Part shown: piece after piece, positions 1-8,606 of the stretch
Layout of the letters: every line of letters starts with the position of its first letter
Numbering within the stretch: position 1 is the stretch's first letter
Source of the DNA: Mycolicibacterium rhodesiae
GTDB lineage: Bacteria > Actinomycetota > Actinomycetes > Mycobacteriales > Mycobacteriaceae
NCBI RefSeq assembly: GCF_002086695.1
Contig: NZ_MVIH01000017.1
Coordinates: 1-64,000 of the forward strand
DNA: 64,000 nt
Direction of reading: 5' to 3'
Made by a program: the position numbers and the translations under genes
The notes under the pieces: generated by a model
Told to the model about the DNA's origin: nothing
Database searches by the model: none
The model's input: only the letters and a program-made list of their open reading frames with translations

Positions 1-359
1 GGCGTGGTGGTGGTGATCTCGTCCTGGACCGGCGGCGGCTTGACGGTCGTCGTCGCCGGAGTCGCCAGCTTGTTGGTGTCGGTGCTGGTCACCAGCAGCG
101 AGACCGACACCACCAAGGCGATGGCGGCCACGATGGCGGTGATCCCGACGACCCACGGCCACTTCGGCGGCTGCGGATCTTCGATGTATTCGGTACCCGC
201 CTCGTAGCTGTCGTAGTCGTACAGCGCGGGATCCGGCGCAATGAACGGGCCCGCCGTGTACTGCTCGGACTCCGGCGCAGAATAGGCCTCAAAGCCTGTA
301 CCGGTGGGTGTCTCACCCACCTCGCCCGACTCCTCATCCGGCGGATTCGGCCCGCTCAT
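1..359 (-). CDS. mmpS3: MmpS3-like membrane protein, N-terminal part
   Basis: Partial: the start codon (ATG at 359) is inside the window and the C-terminus runs off the left edge. The visible 119 residues begin MSGPNPPDEE, an acidic, tyrosine- and proline-rich cytoplasmic segment with the mycobacterial MmpS3 signature YSAPESE, followed by one membrane helix (residues about 68-90, preceded by PKWPWVVG) and then a Thr/Pro-rich stretch that starts the exported linker. MmpS3 proteins are single-pass membrane proteins with a beta-sandwich outer domain; that domain is not visible here. Its place directly downstream of ctaC-ctaF on the same strand matches the M. tuberculosis order as I recall it. 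The exact role of MmpS3 is unsettled. Confidence 0.85.
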   Translation of the reverse strand, partial: MSGPNPPDEESGEVGETPTGTGFEAYSAPESEQYTAGPFIAPDPALYDYDSYEAGTEYIEDPQPPKWPWVVGITAIVAAIALVVSVSLLVTSTDTNKLATPATTTVKPPPVQDEITTTT

Positions 360-531
360 GCTCGCCTGTCCTCTTTCGACTACATCACCGCGGCACGCGG
401 GCCAAGGATTGACACATAGCGCGCCGACGGCTCCCGTTGCCCTGGCAAAACCCTACCCAACCGCCGGGCCGGATACGACGCAGCGCGCCTGAAGAGCCAA
501 GTGATGTCTCGATTGTGACCTTCGCGCAGGC

Positions 532-951
532 TCAGTGCTTCTCGGGGCCGATGTAGTACTCGAACACCAGACCGCACACGGCGGCGATCACGAAGACCAC
601 ACCGGCCGCGATCAGCCACGGCAGCCACAGCGCGGCACCGACGGCGGCGGTCGAGAACGCCAGCGCGATCAGGATCGGCCACCAGCTGTGCGGCGCGTAG
701 AAGCCCAACTCCCCTGCGCCATCGCTGATTTCGGCGTCCTCGTAATCCTCAGGACGGGTGTCGAGGCGGCGGGCCACGAACCGGAAGAAAGTCCCGGTGA
801 TCAATGACAGGCCTGCGGTGAGCACCAGCGCGGTGGTGCCCGCCCACTCGATGCCGCCGTACTGGAAGATCGCGGTCAGCACGCCGTAGACGACCGCGGC
901 GAGGACGAAGAACGCGGTCAGGATTTCGAAGAGCCGGGCTTCAATATGCAT
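532..951 (-). CDS. ctaF: Cytochrome c oxidase subunit CtaF (actinobacterial subunit 4)
   Basis: 139 residues, close to the usual length of the actinobacterial aa3 oxidase subunit IV. It starts MHIEARLFEIL and has four hydrophobic segments (roughly residues 8-28, 36-56, 92-110 and 114-131) with an acidic loop between the second and third pairs. It is an accessory membrane subunit of the aa3 oxidase that forms part of the mycobacterial bc1-aa3 supercomplex. It lies 10 bases downstream of ctaC on the same strand, so the two are very probably co-transcribed. The identification rests on context plus the conserved N-terminus; it carries no catalytic residues. Confidence 0.9.
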   Translation of the reverse strand: MHIEARLFEILTAFFVLAAVVYGVLTAIFQYGGIEWAGTTALVLTAGLSLITGTFFRFVARRLDTRPEDYEDAEISDGAGELGFYAPHSWWPILIALAFSTAAVGAALWLPWLIAAGVVFVIAAVCGLVFEYYIGPEKH

Positions 952-961
952 CTGCGGTCCC

Positions 962-2005
962 CTACTTGCTCGCCTGCGGGATCACTTGCTGCCCCCGACG
1001 GGTGTCGAACGGGTGCGTGGTGGTCGCCAACGGTGGCTGGTTGATCGACTGCAGCGCCTCGGCGTTGGTCTTGCCCGCGATGCGTTGCTGCAGATAGGCC
1101 TTGAAGTCGTTCGGCGAGACCACCCTGACCTCGAAGTTCATCATCGAGTGGTACGTGCCGCACATTTCGGCGCAGCGCCCGACGAACGCTCCGGTCTCGG
1201 TGATCTCGGAGATCTGGAACTTGTTCTCGGTGTGGTTGGCTTCCGGGTTCGGGAAGACGTCACGCTTGAACAGGAACTCCGGCACCCAGAACGAGTGGAT
1301 GACGTCGGCCGAGGCGACCTGGAATTCGATCCGCTTGCCGGCAGGCAGCACGAGCACCGGGATCTCGTTGCTGGTGCCCTCGGTCTCGACCTTGTCGAAG
1401 TTCAGGTAGGTGCGGTCCTGGGGGTTGAGGCCGCGGACCGCGCCGACCCGCTCCTCGCCGTGCTCGTCCTTGCCTTCGGGCTTGGAGACCATCGCGGCCT
1501 TGCGGGCCGGGTCGGCACCGTCGTAGTCGAGCGTGCCGTCCTTGAAGTCGACCTTCTGGTAGCCGAACTTCCAGTTCCACTGGAAGGCGGTGACGTCGAT
1601 GACGACCTCAGGGTTGGGATCGCGGTGCATCATCTTCTCCTGCACCACGACGGTGAAGTAGAAGAGCACCGAGATGATCAGGAACGGGATGACCGTGAGC
1701 ACGAGTTCCAGCGGCATGTTGTAGCCGAACTGGCGCGGCAGCGGCGCGTCGTCGGGGGTGTTCTTCTTCTTGCGATGGAACGCCATCGCCCAGAAGGTCA
1801 GACCCCACACGATGATGCCGACGACGAAGGCGCTGATGACCGACCAGACCCAGAGGTCGCGGTTGGTGTGCGCCTCCGGGGTGATGCCCTTGGGCCAGCC
1901 CAGACCGAACACTTCTTGCCAGCTGCACCCGCTGAGGGTCAGCGCCAGCGCACCAAAGGTGACGGCTAGCGCCAGCACCCGGAACCGGGAACCGCGGGTC
2001 TTCAC
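962..2005 (-). CDS. ctaC: Cytochrome c oxidase subunit II (lipoprotein, CuA site)
   Basis: 347 residues. The reading frame is open further upstream, but a GTG at 2005 preceded by AGGAGG at 2013-2018 gives a proper signal peptide ending in the lipobox LSGC, so I take that start. Two membrane helices follow (near DLWVWSVISAF and LELVLTVIPFL), then the periplasmic cupredoxin domain. The CuA ligands are visible as CAEMCGTYHSM plus the upstream histidine in VIHSFWVPEF. The subunit accepts electrons from cytochrome c/the bc1 complex and passes them to subunit I. A large charged insert between the helices and the copper site (HGEERVGAVRGL region) is typical of the mycobacterial version. Confidence 0.95.
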   Translation of the reverse strand: MKTRGSRFRVLALAVTFGALALTLSGCSWQEVFGLGWPKGITPEAHTNRDLWVWSVISAFVVGIIVWGLTFWAMAFHRKKKNTPDDAPLPRQFGYNMPLELVLTVIPFLIISVLFYFTVVVQEKMMHRDPNPEVVIDVTAFQWNWKFGYQKVDFKDGTLDYDGADPARKAAMVSKPEGKDEHGEERVGAVRGLNPQDRTYLNFDKVETEGTSNEIPVLVLPAGKRIEFQVASADVIHSFWVPEFLFKRDVFPNPEANHTENKFQISEITETGAFVGRCAEMCGTYHSMMNFEVRVVSPNDFKAYLQQRIAGKTNAEALQSINQPPLATTTHPFDTRRGQQVIPQASK

Positions 2006-2012
2006 GTTGGCG

Positions 2013-2018
2013 CCTCCT
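2013..2018 (-). promoter_or_regulatory. Ribosome binding site that fixes the ctaC start
   Basis: The sequence AGGAGG on the minus strand stands 7 bases ahead of the GTG at 2005. No comparable site precedes the in-frame upstream start candidates, so this decides the start. Confidence 0.7.
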
Positions 2019-2150
2019 GATACTGGGGACTGGGGCCCACACCGCATTTTCGTCGTCGCGGGAACTTTCCGCGCATCGAATACTACGCAGCGTAGACCAC
2101 GCCCGAACACCCAGCCCGACACATCCGCGAGTTACGGCATACTGGGGCCG

Positions 2151-4082
2151 GTGTGTGGACTGCTTGCCCTGGTTACGGACCCTGCAAGCCCGGTCACCGA
2201 GGCAAGCGTCGAGGCGGTGGCGGGCGCGTCGCACCTGATGCGCCACCGGGGTCCCGACGAACCGGGCACGTGGTCCGATGATCAGGTTGTGCTGGGCTTC
2301 AACCGGCTGTCGATCATCGACATCGCCCACTCCCACCAGCCGCTGCGCTGGGGTCCGCCCGCAGAACCCGACCGCTACGTGTTGGTGTTCAACGGCGAGA
2401 TCTACAACTACCTCGAGCTGCGTGAGGCGCTGAGTTCCGAATTCGGTGCCGTCTTCGCCACCGACGGTGACGGTGAGGCGATCGTGGCGGCGTATCACCA
2501 TTGGGGTACCGAGGCGCTTGGTCGGCTTCGCGGCATGTTCGCGTTCGCGCTGTGGGACACCAAGAACCGCGAGCTGTTCTGCGCCCGCGATCCCTTCGGC
2601 ATCAAGCCGCTGTTCATGGCGACGGGGCCGGCGGGCACCGCGGTCGCCAGTGAGAAGAAGTGTCTGCTCGGGCTGGCCGCCGAGATCGGGTTCGATGAGG
2701 GGCTGGACGTGCGCGCGGTCCAGCACTACACGGTGTTGCAGTACGTCCCCGAGCCCGAGACGCTACACCGCGGGGTGCGCCGGCTGGAGTCGGGCTGTTA
2801 CGCGGTCATCCGCCCAGGAGAGCAGCCGCGGGTGAGCCGCTACTTCGTGCCGCGGTTCACTGCCGCTGCGTTCACGGCAGGCAGTGAGCAGGCCCGCTAC
2901 GACGAGATCACCGCGGTCCTGGAGGACTCGGTCGCCAAGCACATGCGCGCCGATGTGACGGTCGGGGCGTTCCTGTCCGGCGGTATCGACTCGACCGCCA
3001 TCGCCGCGTTGGCGATCCGGCACAACCCGCGCCTGATCACCTTCACCACCGGCTTCGAACGCGAAGGCTTCTCCGAGGTCGACGTCGCGGTGGCCTCGGC
3101 CGAGGCGATCGGCGCGCGGCACGTCGCCAAGGTGGTCAGCCAGGCCGAGTTCGTGGCCGCGCTGCCCGAAATCGTCTGGTATCTCGACGAACCCGTGGCC
3201 GACCCGGCCCTGGTGCCGTTGTTCTTCATCGCCCGCGAGGCGCGCAAGCACGTGAAAGTGGTATTGAGCGGCGAGGGTGCCGACGAACTCTTCGGCGGCT
3301 ACACGATCTACCGGGAACCGTTGTCGCTCAAGCCTTTCGACTATCTCCCCCGGCCGGTCCGCAAGTCACTGGGCCGGGCGTCGAAGCCGCTGCCGGACGG
3401 TATGCGAGGCAAGAGTCTGCTGCACCGGGGCTCGCTGACGCTGGAGGAGCGTTATTACGGCAACGCCCGAAGCTTCTCCGACGAGCAACTGCGCGCTGTG
3501 CTGCCCAGCTTCCGCCCGGACTGGACGCACACCGACGTCACCGCCCCGATCTACGCCGAGTCGCAGGCCTGGGATCCGGTCGCCCGCATGCAGCACATCG
3601 ATCTATTCACCTGGCTACGCGGCGACATCCTGGTCAAAGCCGACAAGATGACGATGGCCAACTCGCTGGAGCTGCGGGTGCCGTTCCTGGACCCCGAGGT
3701 GTTCGCGGTCGCCTCCCGGCTGCCGTTCGACCAGAAGATCACCCGCACCACCACCAAGTACGCGCTGCGCCGCGCGCTGGAGCCGATCGTGCCCGCGCAT
3801 GTGCTCAACCGCGCCAAACTGGGCTTCCCGGTGCCGATCCGGCACTGGCTGCGGTCCGGCGAGTTGATGGACTGGGCGTACGGGATGATCGACGCCTCCC
3901 AGGCCGGTCATCTGGTGGACCGCACCGCCGTCCGCGCCATGCTCGACGCGCACCGGGCCGGCGAGGGCGATCACAGCCGGCGACTGTGGACGGTGCTGAT
4001 CTTCATGCTGTGGCACGCGATCTTCGTCGAGCATGCCGTGGTGCCGGTGATCGGCGAACCCCACTACCCGGTGCAGCTTTAA
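2151..4082 (+). CDS. asnB: Asparagine synthetase, glutamine-hydrolysing
   Basis: 643 residues from the GTG at 2151, chosen because the mature enzyme must expose a cysteine at position 2 and the sequence reads V-C-G-L-L. The class II glutaminase domain (about 1-200) shows HRGPDEPG, FNRLSIID and FNGEIYN. The synthetase domain has the ATP PP-loop SGGIDST near residue 275 and the downstream SGEGADELFGGY motif. It converts aspartate, glutamine and ATP to asparagine in the cytoplasm. It is divergent from ctaC and its stop overlaps the stop of adoK by four bases. Mycobacterial AsnB has been tied to peptidoglycan precursor amidation as well as asparagine supply, so that is an alternative role. Confidence 0.95.
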   Translation: MCGLLALVTDPASPVTEASVEAVAGASHLMRHRGPDEPGTWSDDQVVLGFNRLSIIDIAHSHQPLRWGPPAEPDRYVLVFNGEIYNYLELREALSSEFGAVFATDGDGEAIVAAYHHWGTEALGRLRGMFAFALWDTKNRELFCARDPFGIKPLFMATGPAGTAVASEKKCLLGLAAEIGFDEGLDVRAVQHYTVLQYVPEPETLHRGVRRLESGCYAVIRPGEQPRVSRYFVPRFTAAAFTAGSEQARYDEITAVLEDSVAKHMRADVTVGAFLSGGIDSTAIAALAIRHNPRLITFTTGFEREGFSEVDVAVASAEAIGARHVAKVVSQAEFVAALPEIVWYLDEPVADPALVPLFFIAREARKHVKVVLSGEGADELFGGYTIYREPLSLKPFDYLPRPVRKSLGRASKPLPDGMRGKSLLHRGSLTLEERYYGNARSFSDEQLRAVLPSFRPDWTHTDVTAPIYAESQAWDPVARMQHIDLFTWLRGDILVKADKMTMANSLELRVPFLDPEVFAVASRLPFDQKITRTTTKYALRRALEPIVPAHVLNRAKLGFPVPIRHWLRSGELMDWAYGMIDASQAGHLVDRTAVRAMLDAHRAGEGDHSRRLWTVLIFMLWHAIFVEHAVVPVIGEPHYPVQL

Positions 4083-5053
4083 CCCAGCGCAGCGGCAATC
4101 TCGTCGGCGGCTTCCGGGCCGTAGGCGCCCTTGATGCGCGCGATCGCGGCGTCGCGGTCCCACGTCCACTCCTGCGGGCCGGGCGCTTCCAGCACCAGCG
4201 TGGCGACCATCGAGGCGAGTTGCGCGGCGCGTTCCAGGCTCAAGCCGGCCCCGCGGCCGGTGAGGAACCCGGCGCGGAAGGCGTCGCCGATGCCGGTCGG
4301 ATCGTCCTTCTGGGTCTCGGGAACGACGTCGACGTGGATGAAGGTGCCGTCGCGGCCGACGAGGTCGACGCCGTTGGGGCCGAGCGTGGTGACACGCAGC
4401 TGAATCTGGTTCATCACTTCGGCTTCGGACCAGCCGGATTTCTGCAGCAGCAGGTCCCACTCGTAGTCGTTGGTGAACAGGTAGGTGGCGCCGTCGATGA
4501 GCCGGCGGATCTCTTCACCGGAGAGCCGGGCCAACTGCTGGCTGGGGTCGGCGGCGAACGCCAGACCCAGCGCGCGGCACTCTTCGGTGTGCAGGAACAT
4601 CGCCTCCGGGTCGTTGGCTCCGATGATCACCAATTCCGGTGCGCCGCTTCGCTCTACGAGGTCGGCGAGCTTGATGTCGCGGGCTTCCGACATCGCGCCG
4701 GGGTAGAACGACGCGATCTGGGCCATGTCCTCGTCGGTGGTGCAGACGAACCGGGCGGTGTAGGCGGTCTTCGACACCAGCACCCCTGAGGTGTCCACGC
4801 CGTGGGCTTCCAGCCACTGCCGGTACTCGTCGAAGTCCGAGCCGACGGCACCCACCAGGACCGGGTTGCCGCCCAGCAATCCCATCGCGTAGGCCATGTT
4901 GCCCGCGACACCGCCGCGGTGGACCACCAGGTCGTCGACCAGGAAGCTCAGCGAAACCTTCTGCAGATGCTCGGCGAGAAGTTGTTCGGAGAACCGCCCG
5001 GGAAACCGCATCAGGTGGTCGGTGGCAATGGATCCGGTCACCGCGATCGCCAC
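4079..5053 (-). CDS. adoK: Adenosine kinase (PfkB/ribokinase family)
   Basis: 324 residues, the same as M. tuberculosis AdoK as remembered. The GTG at 5053 is preferred over the ATG at 5071 because GAAGGGCGGG precedes it and relatives begin at this IAVTGSIATDH point. PfkB signatures are clear: the substrate-binding GGVAGNMA near residue 47 and the catalytic motif DPTGIGDAFRAGF, with Asp257 as the base. It phosphorylates adenosine to AMP in purine salvage. Bacterial PfkB-type adenosine kinases are unusual and typical of mycobacteria. It converges with asnB (4-base overlap) and is divergent from the gene at 5200. Confidence 0.93.
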   Translation of the reverse strand: MAIAVTGSIATDHLMRFPGRFSEQLLAEHLQKVSLSFLVDDLVVHRGGVAGNMAYAMGLLGGNPVLVGAVGSDFDEYRQWLEAHGVDTSGVLVSKTAYTARFVCTTDEDMAQIASFYPGAMSEARDIKLADLVERSGAPELVIIGANDPEAMFLHTEECRALGLAFAADPSQQLARLSGEEIRRLIDGATYLFTNDYEWDLLLQKSGWSEAEVMNQIQLRVTTLGPNGVDLVGRDGTFIHVDVVPETQKDDPTGIGDAFRAGFLTGRGAGLSLERAAQLASMVATLVLEAPGPQEWTWDRDAAIARIKGAYGPEAADEIAAALG

Positions 5054-5083
5054 GTTGTGCCCGCCCTTCATTCGCTAATGGGA

Positions 5084-5105
5084 CTAGCGCCCAGACGTGC
5101 GCTAG
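5084..5105. promoter_or_regulatory. Inverted repeat between adoK and the 5200 gene
   Basis: Perfect 7-base arms CTAGCGC (5084-5090) and GCGCTAG (5099-5105) around an 8-base centre. It lies in the 146-base divergent region, 31 bases upstream of the adoK start. The size suits a dimeric repressor operator, but no regulator is adjacent. A transcript hairpin is the other possibility. Confidence 0.35.
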
Positions 5106-5199
5106 CCTGCGTACAAGAGCCGACTATATGGCCCGGCATCGGCCCCGCCGCGGCGGGTGCTTGAAGTTTTGGCCTCCACCGACCGCAGGAGACTTATCG

Positions 5200-5841
5200 A
5201 TGGCTGGCCCGATTCCGCCGCATCAGCAGGCCGGGGCCGAGGGCGAGCCGTACCCGGAGCAGCCGTTCGGCCCGCCCGGCGCGATGCCGCCGGTGCCCTA
5301 TCCCGGCGTCTACCCCGGCGCCCTGCCGCCGCCGGTGGCCTACCCGCCCGCGCCACGCAAGCGCCGTACGGCACTGTGGCTTGGCTTGCTGACCGTGGTG
5401 GTCGTGGCCGGCGTCGTGGCCGCGGTCCTGACGATCCGCACCGGGGAGTCCACCCCGGCAGCGGGCGGCTTCACCGAGGCGGGGGCCAAGTCCTCGATCA
5501 CGAGCTACCTGACAGCACTGTCCAAGGGCGACACCGAAACCATCGCGCGCAACAACCTCTGCGGCATGTACGACGGGGTGAAGGACCGCAAGTCCGACCT
5601 GGCCCTGGCCAAGCTGGCCAGCGACGCGTTTCGCAGGCAGTTCGCCGGCGCCGAGGTCTCCTCGATCGATGCGATCGTCCCGTGGTCGTCGCATCAGGCT
5701 CAGGTGCTGTTCACCATGAAGGTGGCGTCGTCCGGGAGTCGCGGCAGCCGCGGCGAGGAGCAGGGCGTGGCTCAGCTGCTCCGCCAGGGCAACCAGCTGC
5801 TGGTGTGCTCGTATCTACTGCGAACGGCCGCCCAGTACTGA
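5200..5841 (+). CDS. Single-pass membrane protein of unknown function (Rv2203-like)
   Basis: 213 residues. The start at 5200 has GCAGGAGA 8 bases upstream. A proline-rich cytoplasmic tail (about 1-55, many Pro/Tyr/Gly) leads to KRR and one membrane helix (about 62-84). The outer domain (about 95-213) has the look of a DUF4878-like lipoprotein/NTF2-type fold: TSYLTALSKGD, then a Cys in NNLCGMYD and a late Cys in LVCSYLL that could form a disulfide. No catalytic motif is seen. It is divergent from adoK, as in M. tuberculosis. Function unknown; the fold assignment is tentative. Confidence 0.8.
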   Translation: MAGPIPPHQQAGAEGEPYPEQPFGPPGAMPPVPYPGVYPGALPPPVAYPPAPRKRRTALWLGLLTVVVVAGVVAAVLTIRTGESTPAAGGFTEAGAKSSITSYLTALSKGDTETIARNNLCGMYDGVKDRKSDLALAKLASDAFRRQFAGAEVSSIDAIVPWSSHQAQVLFTMKVASSGSRGSRGEEQGVAQLLRQGNQLLVCSYLLRTAAQY

Positions 5842-5856
5842 GACTGGACGGCCGTT
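5823..5856. terminator. Hairpin terminator between convergent genes
   Basis: A 14-base stem (AACGGCCGCCCAGT with ACTGGACGGCCGTT, one G-T style mismatch) closes a 6-base loop that holds the stop codon of the upstream gene. It sits between convergent genes, so it may stop both transcripts. There is no U-tract, which is common in mycobacteria. Confidence 0.6.
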
Positions 5857-5872
5857 ACGGTCAGAGCGTTGA

Positions 5873-6238
5873 TCAGTTGAACGAATCGCCGCAGGCGCAG
5901 GAGCCGGTGGCGTTCGGGTTGTCGATCGTGAAGCCCTGCTTCTCGATGGTGTCGACGAAGTCGATGGTCGCGCCCTGGATGTAGGGGGCACTCATCCGGT
6001 CGACGGTCAGATTGACGCCGCCGAACTCGCTGACCAGGTCACCGTCGAGGGTGCGGTCGTCGAAGAAGAGGTTGTAGCGCAGGCCGGCGCAGCCACCGGG
6101 CTGAACGGCGATCCGCAGCGCCAGGTCGTCGCGGCCTTCCTGGTCCAACAGCGACTTGGCCTTGGCGGCCGCAGCGTCGGTCAGAATCGCGCCGTGGGTC
6201 TCGGTCGTGGTCTCGGTCGACTGATCGGAAACAGTCAT
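5873..6238 (-). CDS. HesB/IscA-type iron-sulfur carrier (ErpA-like)
   Basis: 121 residues, the usual A-type carrier length plus a short Thr-rich N-terminal tail. The three conserved cysteines are present: Cys50 in PGGCAGLRY and the pair Cys114/Cys116 in GSCACGDSF. Such proteins hold a [2Fe-2S] or [4Fe-4S] cluster and pass it to apo-enzymes; LipA, encoded in this same window, and aconitase are the usual kind of client. It corresponds to Rv2204c in context. ErpA and IscA cannot be told apart from the sequence alone, so no symbol is given. Confidence 0.92.
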   Translation of the reverse strand: MTVSDQSTETTTETHGAILTDAAAAKAKSLLDQEGRDDLALRIAVQPGGCAGLRYNLFFDDRTLDGDLVSEFGGVNLTVDRMSAPYIQGATIDFVDTIEKQGFTIDNPNATGSCACGDSFN

Positions 6239-6332
6239 TGCGTCTCCCTAAAAGCAGATGTCTTTGCGGGCTTTACCCACTTCGTCAACGGTACCTTGTC
6301 CGGGCGCTATTCCCGAGTCGATGGGGCCGTCC

Positions 6333-7388
6333 TCAGCCGACCAGGCCTGCGGCGGTCTGGCGGGCCAGCCCGGTGAGTTGAGCGGCGGCGTCGTCGATGG
6401 CGACCTGCACCGACCCGGCGTAGTCGGCGATGGCGTGCGCCGCGGTGATGCCCGCCGCGGCCAGATCCGCGGGCGGCAGGGTGACCTGGCCCGCCAGCAC
6501 GATCACCGGCACACCGCGGGCCCGCGCGCCGCCGGCGAGAGCACTGACCACCTTCCCGTGCAGTGATTGGTCGTCGAAGCGCCCTTCCCCGGTGACGATC
6601 ACCTCGGCGGCCGCGACGTCGTCGGCCAGCCCGGTGTGCTCGGCGATGACGGCCGCTCCGGATTCGCGGCGTGCGCCCAGGGCCAGCAACGCGGCCCCCA
6701 GTCCCCCGGCCGCGCCGGCGCCGGGCAGCGGGCTGATCGTCGTCCCTGCCAGTGCGTCGAGCGTGGCAGCCCACGCCGTCATGCGCTCCTCGAGGATCTC
6801 GACGGTGGCCGCGTCGGCGCCTTTCTGGGGGCCGAAGACCCGCGCCGCACCCATCGGCCCAAGCAGCGGGTGCTCCACGTCGGTGGCGGCGATCAGGTCG
6901 ACGTGCGCCAGCTTCGCCTTGGCCTGCTCCGGTCCGCCCAGCGCCTCGATCATCCCGCGGCCGCCATCGGTGCAGCAGCTGCCGCCCAGGCCGACGATGA
7001 TCGTCTCGGCACCGGCCTGTAGTGCGGCGTCGATCAGCTCGCCGACCCCGCGGCTGTGGGCAGCGAGGGCACTGGCCGGGGTGGGCGGACCGGGGAGCAG
7101 CGTCAGGCCGCAGGCCTGGGCGCATTCGATGTAGGCGGCCGACGCGGCGCGATCGTCGACCCAGTCGGCGTCGACGTGATCATCCAGCGGACCGGATACC
7201 CGGGTGTGACGAACCTCGCCGAGCCTGCCGGCCAGCACGCCGACGAAGCCGGGGCCGCCGTCGGATTGGGGCGCCAGGACGAGTTCGTCGGAGGGTCTGG
7301 CAGCACGCCACCCGGCGGCGATGGACTGGGCGGCTTCGACGGCGGTCAGGCTGTCGCCGTAGCAGTCCGGCGCGATCAGCACCCGCAT
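6333..7388 (-). CDS. Glycerate kinase (GarK/GlxK family)
   Basis: 351 residues from the ATG at 7388. The N-terminus MRVLIAPDCYGDSLTAVEAA is the family hallmark (usually APDSFKGSL). GGSCCTDGGRG near residue 135 and the GAGAAGGLGAAL stretch are the other conserved glycine-rich motifs. It phosphorylates D-glycerate (usually to 2-phosphoglycerate), joining glyoxylate or serine breakdown to glycolysis. The familiar S-F-K of the first motif is C-Y-G here, a small departure. It is divergent from the 7412 gene with only 23 bases between starts. Confidence 0.88.
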   Translation of the reverse strand: MRVLIAPDCYGDSLTAVEAAQSIAAGWRAARPSDELVLAPQSDGGPGFVGVLAGRLGEVRHTRVSGPLDDHVDADWVDDRAASAAYIECAQACGLTLLPGPPTPASALAAHSRGVGELIDAALQAGAETIIVGLGGSCCTDGGRGMIEALGGPEQAKAKLAHVDLIAATDVEHPLLGPMGAARVFGPQKGADAATVEILEERMTAWAATLDALAGTTISPLPGAGAAGGLGAALLALGARRESGAAVIAEHTGLADDVAAAEVIVTGEGRFDDQSLHGKVVSALAGGARARGVPVIVLAGQVTLPPADLAAAGITAAHAIADYAGSVQVAIDDAAAQLTGLARQTAAGLVG

Positions 7389-7411
7389 TCGTGCAGGGTA
7401 ACCTGGCAGGC

Positions 7412-8065
7412 GTGAAGCTGCTGGGCCGCAAGAACGATGAAGGTGCCGCCAAGGCCGAACCGGTCGAGGTCGACGAGGCTGCCGTGGTGGCCGGCACCAC
7501 CGCGCCCAAGGGCAAGCCGACCCCGAAGCGCAGTGCAACGGCCAAGCGCCGCGGACCGGTCGCCCCCGCACCGATGACCACCGCTGAGGCGCGCAAGCGC
7601 CGCAAGGAGATGCGCGCCACTCTCACCAAAGAGGAGCGCCGCGCCGAGAAGAATCAGCGCCGCACGGCCATGAACGATCGGCGTGAGCGGATGATGGCCG
7701 GCGACGAGGCCTACCTGCTGGCCCGCGACCAGGGTCCGGTGCGCCGCTACGTGCGCGACATCGTCGACGCGCGGCGCAATGTGCTGGGGCTGTTCATGCC
7801 GTCCGCGCTGGGCCTGATCTTCGTGATGCTGGCGGTGCCGCAGGTCCAGTTGTTCATCTCCCCCGCGATGCTGGTTTTGATGGCGGTCATGGCGATCGAC
7901 GGAGTCTTGTTGGGCCGCAAGGTCAAGAAGGCCGTCGACGCCAAGTTCCCGGACAACGACGAAGGCGCCTTCAAGCTCGGGATGTACGCGGCGGGCCGGG
8001 CTTCCCAAATTCGCCGCATGCGCGCGCCGCGACCGCAGGTCGAGCGCGGCGCCAAGGTTGTCTGA
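7412..8065 (+). CDS. DUF3043 membrane protein (Rv2206-like)
   Basis: 217 residues from the GTG at 7412; upstream in-frame sequence runs antisense over the glycerate kinase and is not coding. A long basic, lysine/arginine-rich cytoplasmic region (about 1-120, with ARKRRKEMRATLTKEERRAEK likely helical) precedes two membrane helices (about 127-147 and 150-168) and a basic tail. This is the DUF3043 pattern, conserved across actinobacteria with no known activity. Its last codons overlap the likely start of cobU, so translation may be coupled. Confidence 0.85.
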   Translation: MKLLGRKNDEGAAKAEPVEVDEAAVVAGTTAPKGKPTPKRSATAKRRGPVAPAPMTTAEARKRRKEMRATLTKEERRAEKNQRRTAMNDRRERMMAGDEAYLLARDQGPVRRYVRDIVDARRNVLGLFMPSALGLIFVMLAVPQVQLFISPAMLVLMAVMAIDGVLLGRKVKKAVDAKFPDNDEGAFKLGMYAAGRASQIRRMRAPRPQVERGAKVV

Positions 8066-8606
8066 GTCCAGCCAGGCGGTGCGCACCCTGGTGCTCGGCG
8101 GAATCAGGTCGGGTAAGTCGAGCTGGGCCGAATCCGCGTTGGCCGACGAATCCGAGGTGCGCTATGTCGCGACCGGTGCGGTCGCCGACTCCGATCCGTC
8201 CTGGGCTCGCCGGGTGGCCGCGCACCGCGAGCGCCGGCCGGACTCCTGGCGCACCGTCGAAACCGCCGATGTGACAGCCGTTCTGCGCGACGATCCGGGC
8301 ACTGCGACGCTGGTCGACGATCTGGGCACCTGGCTGACGGCCACCATCGACCGTCGGGGCTGGGCCGGCGGCTCGGTGACATCCGACGTCGACGAGCTGG
8401 TCGGCGCGGTCGAGACGTTCACCGGGCGGCTGGCGTTGGTCAGCCCCGAGGTGGGGCTGACGGTGGTGGCGGCGACGGCGTCCGGCAGGCGCTTCACAGA
8501 CGAACTCGGCACACTCAACCAAAAACTCGCCCAGTGCTGTGAACAGGTGGTCCTGGTGGTTGCGGGATTGCCGGTCTGGGTCAAATCGACGAAAGCGCTG
8601 AGCTGA
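8058..8606 (+). CDS. cobU: Adenosylcobinamide kinase/guanylyltransferase
   Basis: 182 residues if begun at the TTG at 8058; a GTG at 8079 is an equal alternative and neither has a strong ribosome site. The P-loop GGIRSGKSSW follows a hydrophobic strand, and AHRERRPDSW carries the histidine that receives GMP in CobU. The C-terminal GTLNQKLAQCCEQVVLVVAG is also typical. It makes GDP-cobinamide from adenosylcobinamide for cobalamin nucleotide-loop assembly. cobT follows with a one-base overlap and cobS follows that, giving a complete cobUTS set. In M. tuberculosis cobU is, as I recall, located elsewhere. Confidence 0.9.
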   Translation: MSESSQAVRTLVLGGIRSGKSSWAESALADESEVRYVATGAVADSDPSWARRVAAHRERRPDSWRTVETADVTAVLRDDPGTATLVDDLGTWLTATIDRRGWAGGSVTSDVDELVGAVETFTGRLALVSPEVGLTVVAATASGRRFTDELGTLNQKLAQCCEQVVLVVAGLPVWVKSTKALS

